The position numbers were made by a program, and so were the translations under genes. Under the pieces are notes generated by a model. The model ran no database searches. It saw nothing but the letters and a program-made list of their open reading frames with translations, and was not told the origin of the DNA. Shown here one piece after another: positions 24,291-32,920 of a DNA stretch of 64,000 bases (positions are counted from its first letter, which is position 1; every line of letters starts with the position of its first letter). The DNA lies in NCBI GenBank assembly GCA_964575255.1, contig CAZNPZ010000007.1:1-64000 (forward strand). Direction: 5' to 3'. The stretch comes from JAEZHK01 sp964575255 (lineage in GTDB: Bacteria > Bacillota > Clostridia > Christensenellales > Aristaeellaceae).

Positions 24291-25703
24291 TTAGTCTGCG
24301 CTTCTGATCGCCGCCAGCGACGAAAGCCTGGTCGCCCGCTGCGCCGGGTAAAAGCCCGAACCGATCGCGATCAGCACCACGAACAAATAGGTTCCGAAGG
24401 CGAGCGTGGGCGGGATGATCGAAACCGTCGCGCCTTCCTCGGCGAACATGCCGCCCGACTGCATGACGCTACTGGCCAACTGCTGCAGCCAGTCGACGGT
24501 ATTGAGCGCGTAGCTTAACGAGTAACTGACCGCCAGCCCCAACGCCCCGCCGAACACGCCGATGTAGGCGGCTTCGCTCAAAAACATCACGCGGATGTTG
24601 CCCAGCTTGCAGCCCAAGACCTTCATCACGCCGATCTCGCGGGTGCGTTCGTAGATGGACATCATCATGGTGTTCGCGATCGATAGCGCCGCGACCAGCA
24701 GCGAAATCGCGCCGATAAAGCCCAGGAACGCCTGCATGGTCTGAATCTGCTGACGCATGGTCTTGACGACTTCCATCATGCTCCAGTACTGCACGCCCAG
24801 ATCCATCAGGCCCTTGACCACGCTGTCCACCGAATCCACCGTGTCGACCAGTACGTAGACGGTGTCGTATTTGTCCATGCTGTCCACGCCCATGTCCTTG
24901 AAAAGCTGCTTGTTTTCCTTATACAGCTTTTTCAGCCAGTTGAGGTTGACCACCGCGCCGTAGCTGTAGGTCATGTCGTTGATGTCGGCGGGCAGGATGC
25001 CGACCAGACGCGCTTTGTAATCCTTGGTCTTGATGACCGGCTCGTCGCTGACGTTGGCGGAATCCTCCTGGGTGTCCTCCCAGCTCATGGTCATCTTGTA
25101 GCTCTGGTTCAGCCAGTCCAGCTTGGGGAGCGGCAGCGGCTTCCCTTCGGACAAAAGCGTGTACACGTCCACGTACTCGTCGGGCTTTGCCGGGTCCTGA
25201 AAGTCCAGCATGCTCATCTCCGACATGATGAATTCCATCGTACCGGACGTGGACGAAAAATAGCGCCCGCTCTTGAGCTTGGTGATTTTCGCGAAATCCT
25301 GCGGGTACACGCCCATCAGCGCGGCGGGGTATTCCCGCTTGCCCGTCTTCAGTGTAAAAGAGACGCCCGAATACAGGTTCACGACCGGCGTGACCGCGCT
25401 GACGCCCTTGATGGAACGAATCTGGCGGACGACGCTGTCGTTGATCGTGGTAATGCGTTTGCCGGTGGCGGACTGGGTGGCGGAAGCGTCCGAAAACCCG
25501 TAGTTTGGGTACACCTGAATCAACCGGAGGTTCGTGGCCGCTTCCATTGCCGCCATCTGTGTCTTCTCCGCGCCGTAGCCAAGCGAAATGGTCACGACAA
25601 TGGCCGCCGTGCCGATGACCACGCCCAGCATCGTCAGGATGCTGCGGAGCTTGCGCCGGCGGAGGTTGCTCAGCGCGGCGGACAGGATGTCAGTCCATCT
25701 CAT
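24291..25703 (-). CDS. MacB/FtsX-type ABC transporter permease
   Basis: 470 residues. N-terminal transmembrane helix after the typical SALSNLRRRKLRSILTMLGVVIG start, a large extracytoplasmic domain (about 45-330), and three C-terminal helices (ISLLVAALSIANTMMMSI, AYIGVFGGALGLAVSYSL, FGTYLFVVLIAIGSGF), the FtsX/MacB topology. Such permeases couple ATP hydrolysis to mechanical work on exported or envelope substrates rather than to import. It is the last gene of a three-gene unit (ATPase, surface protein, permease) and overlaps the surface-protein gene by 14 bp. Confidence 0.9.
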   Translation of the reverse strand: MRWTDILSAALSNLRRRKLRSILTMLGVVIGTAAIVVTISLGYGAEKTQMAAMEAATNLRLIQVYPNYGFSDASATQSATGKRITTINDSVVRQIRSIKGVSAVTPVVNLYSGVSFTLKTGKREYPAALMGVYPQDFAKITKLKSGRYFSSTSGTMEFIMSEMSMLDFQDPAKPDEYVDVYTLLSEGKPLPLPKLDWLNQSYKMTMSWEDTQEDSANVSDEPVIKTKDYKARLVGILPADINDMTYSYGAVVNLNWLKKLYKENKQLFKDMGVDSMDKYDTVYVLVDTVDSVDSVVKGLMDLGVQYWSMMEVVKTMRQQIQTMQAFLGFIGAISLLVAALSIANTMMMSIYERTREIGVMKVLGCKLGNIRVMFLSEAAYIGVFGGALGLAVSYSLSYALNTVDWLQQLASSVMQSGGMFAEEGATVSIIPPTLAFGTYLFVVLIAIGSGFYPAQRATRLSSLAAIRSAD

Positions 25704-28700
25704 CGTCTTCGAACATCCTCCTGCGGCGGCGGCGCGCGGACATCGCGATGGCGAGAACCACGATCAGGAGGATCAGCCCCACCGCCGCGTACAGCCACAA
25801 CGGCAGGTACTGCATGATCTGGGCGGCGGACGGCGCTTCGGGCGCGGGGGTCTCCGCGGCGTAGTCGTACTGGCTTTCGTCGTAGCCAAAGTCCTCCAGC
25901 GCGTTGACGTTGAGCGTGAAGGGACGCGTCTCTGTGAAAACCTCGCCCGCCGCGTTTTCATACGTGACCTGTACGTTCGCGTTGTACTGCCCGGCTTCGA
26001 TCGGCGTGACTTCCAGTTCCGCGGTCTTCGACGTGCCCGGATCCATGTTGCCGCCGAAGAACGTCTGGCCGGGCGACAGGTTGGGGTTGTCGGAGACCAC
26101 CTTCGCGGTCACGTTGTAGAGGATCGTCCTTCCGAGGTTGAAAATGCCCAGCGACACCTGCGCACTGTCGCCCGCCGCGGGCGCGGAGGTGGGCAGTTGC
26201 AGCGTGTCCAACTGGATGCGCTGAACCTGCGCGACCTTGACCATGACGGACTGCGTCGCGGTCAGCGCGGTCATCTTCTTGTCCTCGTATTCCATCGAGA
26301 GGTCGACCTTGACGTCTTCCTTGGCCAGTTCCGGGCTGGACTTGACCGGCAGCCTCTGCTCGAAGGACTCGCCCTTGTCAATCTTCGCGATGTAGACGCT
26401 GTTGGAGCCCGCCGTGGGCACCAACGCGTCCTCTTCGGAAGTGTAGGTCATCTCGACGTTCTGCACGTAATAATTCAGCGAGGTATTCTTGAGAGACAGA
26501 ACGATGTCGAAGTTCTCGCCCGCCTTGGGGCTGAGCGGGTCGGTGGTGATCGCCTCCACCACCAGCTTTGCCTGCGGTTTTTCCTTGCCGGTGGTGGCGC
26601 CGCCGCCGGCGTAGCTGCTGCCGCCGGAGGAGGTGGACGCGCCGGTCACCCGAATCTGAGTGGTAAACTCGATACTGCTGAACACTTCATCCGGTTGTCC
26701 CTGCATCTGCCAGAACAATCTGCCGGTCAGCGGGTAATAGCCGTTGGTGGCGGAGGATTTGACGGAGATGTTGTCAAACACCGCGAAACCATTGCTCTTG
26801 CCGTCCTTAACCACATAGTAGGCGGAAAGGCTGGAGGCGGTCACTGGGTCGTCGCTGTCAAAGTCGTCCAGTATGATCCACATGTTCTTGACGCCCAGCG
26901 CAGAGAACTGCGTATGATCGAAATCGGAAGGCGACTCCTTGCCGGTGTACTTCTCGGCGCGCTTGCCGTTACTAAGCATATCGCTAAAGATCGCGACACT
27001 GCCAAGCGTATAGGAAACTGGCAGCGCGATGGTCATCTTATCTTTGGGTTTGCCGGTTGCGAACGAACGCGGGCAGACGGCAAGTTTGGCGGTTACGTCG
27101 TACTGGGCGGTGGCGGTTATAAAGATTGTACTGCCGTCCGTCGTTGCCGTTTCCTTCCACCCGGTAAACTTGTATCCCAGAGAGTCATGGGAGTTGGCAG
27201 CCGCTTCTGCCGCAACTTTATCCGTGCCATACTCCTTGTTGTCAAATTGATCCTTATAGTTGACTTCTTTCGAGCCGGGAAGCGCGGTGTATTGTGCTTT
27301 AATAGAGATGTTATAGGTTACTGCTGTGAGTTCCTGATCCCAGCCGGAGAATACGCACCAGTCATCGTTGATCTTTTTAATCGGGCTCTTGTTTACCACG
27401 TAATTACCCGGCGCGGACGGCGTATAGCCGGACTGCACGGTCGTCGTCGCGATCGTGCTGCCGTCGTAATCGGTGAACGTGACGGTGTAACTCGTTGTGT
27501 CTTGCGTATCTTTGGCCGTGAAATTGGTCGCGCCCTTCGACGTGATGCCGAAATCATCGGATTCTTCAGTTGCCGTGGTCGCATCCGGTGTGGCCGTTGC
27601 TTCGGGTGTGGTCGCATCCGGTGTCGCAGCGGCTTCTGGCGTGGTGACCGCTTCCGTTGCCCCAGCGGCTTCTGGTACGGCGGTCACTTCCGGCGCGGCG
27701 GTCGCGGCGCCCATCGTCACGACTTCCGGCGCCGGGGAGGCTTCCGGCGTGGCGATGGCTTCCGGCGTCGCGGTGGCTTCCGGCGTCGCGGCGGCTCCTG
27801 GCATCGCGGCGACTTCCGGCGTCGCGGCGGCTCCCGGCGTCGCGGCGACTTCCGGTGTCGAAGAGGTTCCCGGCGTCGACTCCGGGCTGAGAATCTGAAC
27901 CACCGGTTCGGAACCGGGCTTTGCCTGATTGGCAACCAGAATGTCCGAATCATCGGGCGCAATGGCGTCGCCCTGCTGCGCGGTCTGCTCCGAGGAAGCC
28001 GCGCCGTCCTGATCCTGCACCTCGGCCTTGCCGCCGATCTTCAGATTGATTTCAAAGGGAACCTTGTTGTCCAGCTTTGTGCCCCTGAGACGCCAGACGA
28101 TGGTTCCTTTCAGCGCGTACGTGCCGCTCTTGGCGTCGGCTTTCGCCTTGACATCCCCAAACGCCGCGAAGCCGCGGTTGACCGGCTGGCCGTTCTCGAC
28201 GCCGTATTTCTTCTTGCTGTCCTTGACCGACTTCAAGATATAGGAACTGCGCGCGTCCCTGTCCCCTTTGAGCGGGGTTCCGGAGAGGTCGAGGTCGACC
28301 CGGATCCACTCGATCCCCTGCTTCGCGAGCGCGGTCTGGTCGTAGTCCGCGATCGCCCGCTTCGCGTCGTACCCCGCCTTCTTCCCGTCCGCAAGGGTGT
28401 TGGAGGCGGCCTCCTCGCCGGTCAGCGCGTTTTTGAACGCGACGGGCAGCATCAGCTTCAGCGTGCCGCCCGGTGCGGCCTGTGCGGTATCAAATTCGCC
28501 CAGTACCATCTGATGGTTTGACACATACCGCGCGTCCACGCTGGTGTTTTTTTTGATCGCGGAAAAATCCCGGCTCCATCCAGCGAACTGGAAGCCCAGA
28601 TCGGAATGGTAAGGCGCTTCGGGCGCGGCTGCGGCTTCCCCGGCGTTGACGCGCTGCGTCTCGCCGATCTGTTTTCCGGTGACCTGATCGACAAATTTCA

Positions 28701-28866
28701 CTTTGTACTGCTTGACTTTTTGATTCGCTTTGGGCGTTTCCACGGGCGCCTGGCTCTCGACGGGCGCTAAGGTTTCGCCCTCTGCAAGCGCGGAAAACGC
28801 GGGCGCAAGCAGCGTCAGCGTCATGAAAACGGCCAAAATCAACGAGGATACACGTCGGCTCCGCAT
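25690..28866 (-). CDS. Large surface protein with InlB-type repeats and CARDB-like domains, part of an ABC exporter
   Basis: 1058 residues. Signal peptide (1-28); an InlB B-repeat-like unit at about 50-115 (KVKFVDQVTGK ... FQFAGWSRDF); a first domain with KKYGVENGQPVNRGF; a low-complexity tract of Thr-Pro-Glu-Ala units (about 326-438); two more InlB-type units (YTVTFTDYDGSTIATTTV, YTALPGSKEVNYKDQFD); a second copy of the domain after the first unit; CARDB-like beta domains (about 770-1000); a C-terminal transmembrane helix (LPLWLYAAVGLILLIVVLAIAM) and basic tail. It takes the place a MacA-like adaptor has elsewhere. AAGGAGG precedes ATG 28866. Its role is inferred from operon position only. 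Confidence 0.8.
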   Translation of the reverse strand: MRSRRVSSLILAVFMTLTLLAPAFSALAEGETLAPVESQAPVETPKANQKVKQYKVKFVDQVTGKQIGETQRVNAGEAAAAPEAPYHSDLGFQFAGWSRDFSAIKKNTSVDARYVSNHQMVLGEFDTAQAAPGGTLKLMLPVAFKNALTGEEAASNTLADGKKAGYDAKRAIADYDQTALAKQGIEWIRVDLDLSGTPLKGDRDARSSYILKSVKDSKKKYGVENGQPVNRGFAAFGDVKAKADAKSGTYALKGTIVWRLRGTKLDNKVPFEINLKIGGKAEVQDQDGAASSEQTAQQGDAIAPDDSDILVANQAKPGSEPVVQILSPESTPGTSSTPEVAATPGAAATPEVAAMPGAAATPEATATPEAIATPEASPAPEVVTMGAATAAPEVTAVPEAAGATEAVTTPEAAATPDATTPEATATPDATTATEESDDFGITSKGATNFTAKDTQDTTSYTVTFTDYDGSTIATTTVQSGYTPSAPGNYVVNKSPIKKINDDWCVFSGWDQELTAVTYNISIKAQYTALPGSKEVNYKDQFDNKEYGTDKVAAEAAANSHDSLGYKFTGWKETATTDGSTIFITATAQYDVTAKLAVCPRSFATGKPKDKMTIALPVSYTLGSVAIFSDMLSNGKRAEKYTGKESPSDFDHTQFSALGVKNMWIILDDFDSDDPVTASSLSAYYVVKDGKSNGFAVFDNISVKSSATNGYYPLTGRLFWQMQGQPDEVFSSIEFTTQIRVTGASTSSGGSSYAGGGATTGKEKPQAKLVVEAITTDPLSPKAGENFDIVLSLKNTSLNYYVQNVEMTYTSEEDALVPTAGSNSVYIAKIDKGESFEQRLPVKSSPELAKEDVKVDLSMEYEDKKMTALTATQSVMVKVAQVQRIQLDTLQLPTSAPAAGDSAQVSLGIFNLGRTILYNVTAKVVSDNPNLSPGQTFFGGNMDPGTSKTAELEVTPIEAGQYNANVQVTYENAAGEVFTETRPFTLNVNALEDFGYDESQYDYAAETPAPEAPSAAQIMQYLPLWLYAAVGLILLIVVLAIAMSARRRRRRMFEDDEMD
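27557..27890 (-). repeat. In-frame tandem repeat coding for Ala-Thr-Pro-Glu units
   Basis: About eleven degenerate 24-30-nt units within the surface-protein gene, coding for TPEVAATPGAA-like peptides. Such tracts usually form extended stalks and can vary in copy number between strains. Confidence 0.75.
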
Positions 28867-28894
28867 GGGTTGTCCTCCTTTGTGCGCCGGGCGG

Positions 28895-29689
28895 TTACGC
28901 GTTCTCGGCCCGGCTTTCGCCTTCCGGCAGTTCGACGACGGTGCCGTCCGGCAGCGTCTGTACCAGCGCGATTTCCCTGGGGTGCTCCTGAACCGAGTTG
29001 TCGATCACATGCCCGTCCAGGAGGCGAATCACCCGGTCCGCGTACTGCGCGATCTCGGCGTCATGGGTGACCATGATCAGGGTCGTGCCCCGCTCGCGGC
29101 AGACCGCGCGGATCAGCCTTAGGATCTCCCGCGAGGTCTTGAGGTCGAGGTTGCCGGTGGGCTCGTCCGCGAACAGGATTTTCGGTTTTGTGACCAGCGA
29201 GCGCGCGATGCCCACGCGCTGCTGTTGGCCGCCCGACATCTGGGTGGGCATATGCTGGACGTGGGACGAAAGGCCCACGAGTTCCATCATCTTGCGCGCC
29301 TGCCGGAGCCGCATGTCTTTGGGCATGCCCTTGTACATCAGCGGCATCGCCACGTTGTCGAGCGCCGTGTGGGTGGCGAAGAGGTTAAACTGCTGGAACA
29401 CGAAGCCCACGTTGTCCAGCCGGAACTGAACGAGTTTGGCCTCGCTCAAGCGCTCGATCTGTTTTCCCGCGACGCGGATCTGCCCCTTGGTGGGTCGTTC
29501 AAGCCCGGCGATCATGTTGAGCAGCGTCGATTTTCCCGAACCGGAGCGCCCGACGATGCACGCGAATTCGCCCGGGTAGATGTCGAGCGACACGTCGTCC
29601 AGCGCGCGCAGTCTGGTCGCGCCGATGGTGTACACCTTGGAGACGGCATTCAGGCTGATGATGGGCTGAATCTGTCTTTCCTCAGGCAA
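28895..29689 (-). CDS. MacB/LolD-type ABC transporter ATPase
   Basis: About 264 residues. Walker A GRSGSGKST, Q-loop FVFQQFNL, signature MSGGQQQRVGIARSL, Walker B ILFADEPTGNLD and switch His in MVTHD: the MacB/LolD subclass that works with FtsX-like permeases. A C-terminal extension of ~30 residues follows. The start is uncertain; TTG 29689 has AAGGGG 9 nt before it, while TTG 29725 and GTG 29713 in the same frame lack ribosome sites. First gene of the exporter unit with the surface protein (28 nt downstream) and permease. Confidence 0.88.
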   Translation of the reverse strand: MPEERQIQPIISLNAVSKVYTIGATRLRALDDVSLDIYPGEFACIVGRSGSGKSTLLNMIAGLERPTKGQIRVAGKQIERLSEAKLVQFRLDNVGFVFQQFNLFATHTALDNVAMPLMYKGMPKDMRLRQARKMMELVGLSSHVQHMPTQMSGGQQQRVGIARSLVTKPKILFADEPTGNLDLKTSREILRLIRAVCRERGTTLIMVTHDAEIAQYADRVIRLLDGHVIDNSVQEHPREIALVQTLPDGTVVELPEGESRAENA

Positions 29690-29745
29690 CTCTGAAGGCC
29701 CCTTCCCTTTCACGCCGCACGCCAAGAGACAAAGGCGTACGACCT

Positions 29746-29774
29746 ATTGTAGCATACATCGGGTTTGTTTACAA
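29746..29774 (-). promoter_or_regulatory. Promoter of the exporter operon
   Basis: -35 TTGTAA (29774-29769), 17-nt spacer, extended -10 TGCTACAAT (box 29751-29746), minus strand. Confidence 0.65.
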
Positions 29775-29869
29775 TTCAGGGGGTTAGACTTGCGCGATTG
29801 ACAAAATGTTGCAGCCGCGCATTTTTGGATGAATTCGCGGCACAATAGAAAACCGAAGGAGTTGAAAGC

Positions 29870-30010
29870 ATGTCCATGATCGAATGCGGCCACTGCAGGC
29901 GTACCGGTGACGCGCGAACGATGGCCGAGTGCGCGCGCTGCGGCGCGATGATCTGCGAAAACTGCCAGAAGAGCGGCGAGGACTGCGAATCCAACCTCGA
30001 AATCCCTTGA
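29870..30010 (+). CDS. Small Cys-rich zinc-ribbon-like protein (46 aa)
   Basis: 46 residues with seven cysteines in CGHC, CARC, CENC and a final C, the spacing of a small zinc-binding ribbon or double-knuckle fold. A GAAGGAGT ribosome site (29855-29862) stands 7 nt before the ATG and a strong terminator follows, so this is a genuine monocistronic gene despite its size. No family name can be given. It stands alone between the divergently oriented exporter operon and the convergent phosphoesterase gene. A TTGACA at 29798-29803 may be its -35, but no matching -10 is clear. Confidence 0.6.
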   Translation: MSMIECGHCRRTGDARTMAECARCGAMICENCQKSGEDCESNLEIP

Positions 30011-30027
30011 ACGGAACCCGCCTGAAC

Positions 30028-30066
30028 GCCGTCCCTGCCCGATGCCGGGCAAGGGCGGCAGTTTTA
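30028..30066 (+). terminator. Terminator of the 46-aa gene
   Basis: 14-bp stem (30028-30041 with 30046-30059, two G.T pairs), followed by AGTTTTATT. Confidence 0.75.
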
Positions 30067-30870
30067 TTGTTCGAGAAGCGTTATCAGCCAGAATTCCGGC
30101 GGGCAGTTGATTCTGAGCGGAATTTTACTGGAGCCGAGACCCGCCGTCACTACGACCGTCGCGTTTTGCTCGCGCACGACGCCCCGCGCGGTAAAGAACG
30201 GCTGACCGCGGCGCACGCCGTCGAAATGAAAGTCGTAGGGCGTTTTCCCGAACAGCCGCGCCTGCCCGCCGTGGGTGTGCCCGCACAGGATCAGGTCGGG
30301 CAGAATCGCACCCCGGAGCAGCCCGGCAAGCGGCGCGGGCGAGTGGGATAGAAGGATCGCCGCCTCCCGCGCTCCGCGCGGCCAAGCCAGGATCGAGGGG
30401 TCGGGCGCGCCGTAGTAATCCTCGTCGAGGCCCATAAGGGTCAGCGCGCCGCCGGACAGGGGAAGCGTAGACCGCTCGTTGACCAAAAGGCGAACGCCCG
30501 CGCGCTCCGCCATGCTTCGCATCGGCGCAAGCGACGTTCCAAACACACGCCGATCATTGTTGCCCACCGCCGCCGCCATGCCAAGCCGTGGCTTCAGGCT
30601 GCCGATCTTTTCAAAAAAGGCCTCCACGCGGGCGCGGTTCTCCGCGAAGTCGCCGCCCCACAGGATCAGGTCGGGCGCGAACTCACCGATCTGGCCGATC
30701 AACCGATCCACCGCCGCTTCCGGAAACGTGAACCCCGCGTGCACATCGCTTGCGAACAGGACGCGCGCGCCGTTCAGGCCGTCTGGCAGGTTTTTGATCG
30801 CAAGGCTCAGTTGCTCGACCCTCGCGCCGCCATCCGGCAGACCCCGGACCCATAACCGTCCCGGCTTCAC
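30064..30870 (-). CDS. Metallophosphoesterase (YkuE-like)
   Basis: 268 residues of the calcineurin-like fold: SDVHAG, GGDFAENR, VGNNDRR and CGHTHGGQ supply the di-metal ligands. The order and spacing resemble the YaeI/YkuE group, which act on membrane-associated or lipid-linked substrates, although no signal peptide is seen here. The start is GTG 30870, preceded by GAGGTG, and overlaps the stop of the HD gene (GTGA), so the two are coupled. Substrate unknown. Confidence 0.85.
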   Translation of the reverse strand: MKPGRLWVRGLPDGGARVEQLSLAIKNLPDGLNGARVLFASDVHAGFTFPEAAVDRLIGQIGEFAPDLILWGGDFAENRARVEAFFEKIGSLKPRLGMAAAVGNNDRRVFGTSLAPMRSMAERAGVRLLVNERSTLPLSGGALTLMGLDEDYYGAPDPSILAWPRGAREAAILLSHSPAPLAGLLRGAILPDLILCGHTHGGQARLFGKTPYDFHFDGVRRGQPFFTARGVVREQNATVVVTAGLGSSKIPLRINCPPEFWLITLLEQ

Positions 30871-31538
30871 GAAAGCACCTCGTTCAAAAGCGCGGACAGC
30901 GGCGCGCCGCCGCGCGCTTCCGCCAAGAGGCTTTCATAGAAATCCCGCGCCGCCCTGGCTCTGGGCGCGGCCATTTCGGCGGCTTCCGGCGTGTAGAAGC
31001 CGTCGTAGAGCCGGGACAGTTTGATGACGTACTCGTTCAGAAAGCTGGGCGTGTCCTCATGGCCGTCCAGCGCTTCCCCGTCCGCGTCCACATTGTAGAT
31101 CGGCTCGCCGACGACGCCCTGGTAGAGCAGCGTCCTCGCGACGCCCATCGCGCCCGCGACATCCAGTTTGTCCGCGTCGTAGAGGATCTTCGCCTCGATG
31201 GATTCCGGCCTCTTTTTGCCCCGAAACCGGTGCGTGCGCACCGCGTCCGCGACCGCCTCCGCTTTGTTTTTATCCCAGCCCAGTTCGATCAGGTGCGCGC
31301 GCGCCACATCCGCGCCCGCCTTCGCGTGGTTGACCGACGGATCTTTATACTGCGCGTCCCGCCCGATGTCGTGGAGGAGACACGAAGCGATCAAGATGTC
31401 CATATCAGCCTCCGGGTGGGACGCGGCGATCTGAAGCGCCGTCCGCAGCACGCGGTACACGTGCCGGCGGTCGTGCGCGCTGTCCTTCATATGGGAGAGC
31501 ATGATTTTTTCAATCGTCTCAAACGTTTTCCGGTTCAT
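30867..31538 (-). CDS. HD-domain phosphohydrolase
   Basis: 223 residues. HD-superfamily motifs: H in AHDRRHVYRV, the HD pair in CLLHDIGRDA, and the later Asp in LYDADKLDVAG. Resembles the YedJ/COG1418 group of predicted nucleotide phosphohydrolases. ATG 31538 is selected because GGAGGTGT is just upstream and a consensus promoter lies immediately before it; longer in-frame versions would start upstream of that promoter. Coupled to the phosphoesterase gene downstream by a GTGA overlap. Confidence 0.85.
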   Translation of the reverse strand: MNRKTFETIEKIMLSHMKDSAHDRRHVYRVLRTALQIAASHPEADMDILIASCLLHDIGRDAQYKDPSVNHAKAGADVARAHLIELGWDKNKAEAVADAVRTHRFRGKKRPESIEAKILYDADKLDVAGAMGVARTLLYQGVVGEPIYNVDADGEALDGHEDTPSFLNEYVIKLSRLYDGFYTPEAAEMAAPRARAARDFYESLLAEARGGAPLSALLNEVLS

Positions 31539-31556
31539 GGATACACCTCCGAGCAA

Positions 31557-31585
31557 AGTATAGGTTGCCCGGCAGGGCATGTCAA
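31557..31585 (-). promoter_or_regulatory. Consensus promoter of the HD/phosphoesterase unit
   Basis: -35 TTGACA (31585-31580), 17-nt spacer, -10 TATACT (31562-31557), minus strand. The ribosome site begins about where transcription should start, so the leader is only some 12-15 nt. Confidence 0.85.
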
Positions 31586-31626
31586 GTTTTAACCAATTTT
31601 CAGACGTTGCGCGCCGATGGACATGG

Positions 31627-31632
31627 TATAAT
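31627..31632 (+). promoter_or_regulatory. -10 box of azlCD
   Basis: Extended -10 TGGTATAAT ending at 31632; no clear -35. The azlC start is 34 nt downstream. Confidence 0.5.
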
Positions 31633-31665
31633 GCCGCACAAACGCGCACAAAGAGGTGTATAAAA

Positions 31666-32373
31666 ATGCGTCGGGAATTGTGGACAAGGGCGTTTGTCAA
31701 GACGCTGCCGGTTCTGTTCGGCTATGTGCCGCTGGGTATGGCGTTCGGGTTCATGATGTCCGCGGCGGGCTACGCGCCCTTCGTGTCGTTTTCGATGAGC
31801 GCGTTCGTGTTCGCGGGATCGGCGCAGTATCTGGCGGTGACGATGTTCGCCCAGAACGCGTCGCTGCTGACAATGTTCGCGATGGTGTTCTTCCTGAACA
31901 TCCGGCAGATGGTCTATGGGCTGTCGCTTCTGGAACTGTACCGGGACGCGGGCGCGTTCAAGCCCTACCTGATCTTCGCGTTGACCGACGAAGTGTATGC
32001 GATCATGGTGGGCGCGGAGCTGCCCGCGGGCGAGGCGCGCAAGCCTTACCTCGCGCTGGTGACGGCGTTGTGCCAAGGCTACTGGGTCGCGGGCACGATG
32101 CTGGGCGCGCTGGCCGGGGCTTTCATCCACATCAACACAAAAGGGCTCGACTTCATGCTGACGGCGCTGTTTCTGGTCTTGACAATCGACCTCGCCAAGA
32201 AGTACAAAACCTGGGAACCGTTCGCGCTGGGCGGGCTCGCGGGCGTCCTCGCGCTGATTCTGGGCGGCCAGGCGCTGATGATGCCGCTGGCGCTCGCCCT
32301 CATTCTGGCCGCTCTGATCCTTTTCCGGGGGGGTTTTGAGGCGAAACTGACCGGACGGGAGGCGGGCGCGTGA
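31666..32373 (+). CDS. azlC: AzlC-family branched-chain amino acid exporter, large subunit
   Basis: 235 residues with about five to six transmembrane segments; start LPVLFGYVPLGMAFGFMM, VFAGSAQYLAVTMF and FFLNIRQMVYGLSL are the hallmark motifs of AzlC. With AzlD it exports branched-chain amino acids or analogues across the membrane. ATG 31666 follows AGAGGTG. The azlD gene overlaps its stop (GTGA). In this genome the pair may balance the LivJHMGF importer at the other end of the window. Confidence 0.92.
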   Translation: MRRELWTRAFVKTLPVLFGYVPLGMAFGFMMSAAGYAPFVSFSMSAFVFAGSAQYLAVTMFAQNASLLTMFAMVFFLNIRQMVYGLSLLELYRDAGAFKPYLIFALTDEVYAIMVGAELPAGEARKPYLALVTALCQGYWVAGTMLGALAGAFIHINTKGLDFMLTALFLVLTIDLAKKYKTWEPFALGGLAGVLALILGGQALMMPLALALILAALILFRGGFEAKLTGREAGA

Positions 32374-32702
32374 CGAACGGAACACAGCTGGTTTTCGCGA
32401 TCGCACTGATGGCACTCGCGACGGCATTGACCCGGTTTCTTCCCTTCCTCATTTTCGGTCGTGGCCGGAAGCCGCCCAAGTCCATCGAATACCTGGGCCG
32501 CGCGCTGCCGCCCGCAATGCTGACGCTCCTCGTCGTCTACTGCCTGCGCTCCATCAGCTTTACCGCCCCGCCGTTTGGCCTCGCCGAACTCCTCGCCTGC
32601 GGCGCTGTCGCAGCACTGCACCTGTGGCGCGGCAACGCGCTGATCTCCATCTTCGGCGGCACGGCGGTGTATATGCTGCTTGTACAGTTTGTATTCGGGT
32701 AA
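32370..32702 (+). CDS. azlD: AzlD-family exporter, small subunit
   Basis: 110 residues, about four transmembrane segments, with ATALTRFLPFLIFG and the N-proximal Arg-Phe-Pro motif typical of AzlD. Starts at GTG 32370 inside the azlC stop, with GGGAGG ahead of it. Partner of AzlC. Confidence 0.9.
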   Translation: MTNGTQLVFAIALMALATALTRFLPFLIFGRGRKPPKSIEYLGRALPPAMLTLLVVYCLRSISFTAPPFGLAELLACGAVAALHLWRGNALISIFGGTAVYMLLVQFVFG

Positions 32703-32763
32703 CTGTCAGGACTGATCTTCCCCGTCGGATTCCCGACAATCCCCATCCTTCCCCGTCATCCCA

Positions 32764-32905
32764 TCAAATCGTTCCCGGCGACATGTGCGCGGGGAACGTG
32801 TTATCGCCCCCAGTGCCGAACACTGGGGGCGATAACATTACCTTCCGTCAGCGGATTTCATCTGCCGCGTTGAAAAGCCGCGAAGCGGATTTTCAACGCC
32901 AGCGC
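32764..32905 (-). repeat. Structured intergenic element, copy C (diverged)
   Basis: Contains ATCAAATC and the GGCGAC-TGCGCGG core as in copies A and B, here inside a different stem CGTTCCC/GGGAACG (32770-32798); a perfect 17-bp hairpin (32799-32815 with 32821-32837, loop CCGAA); and CGTTGAAAA-G-CCGC/GCGG-A-TTTTCAACG (32868-32898), the counterpart of the last hairpin of copy B including its G.A mismatch. It lies 23 nt past the stop of the minus-strand transpeptidase gene and also after azlD on the plus strand, so the 17-bp hairpin may serve as terminator for both. Confidence 0.65.
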
Positions 32906-32920
32906 CGGTTCACCGGCGCG

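Noticed and set aside
25588..28521. Open frame of 977 codons on the plus strand
   Set aside because: It is antisense to the surface-protein gene, whose frame has signal peptide, domains and ribosome site. The composition (Arg, Gly, His-rich) is typical of a GC-rich shadow frame.
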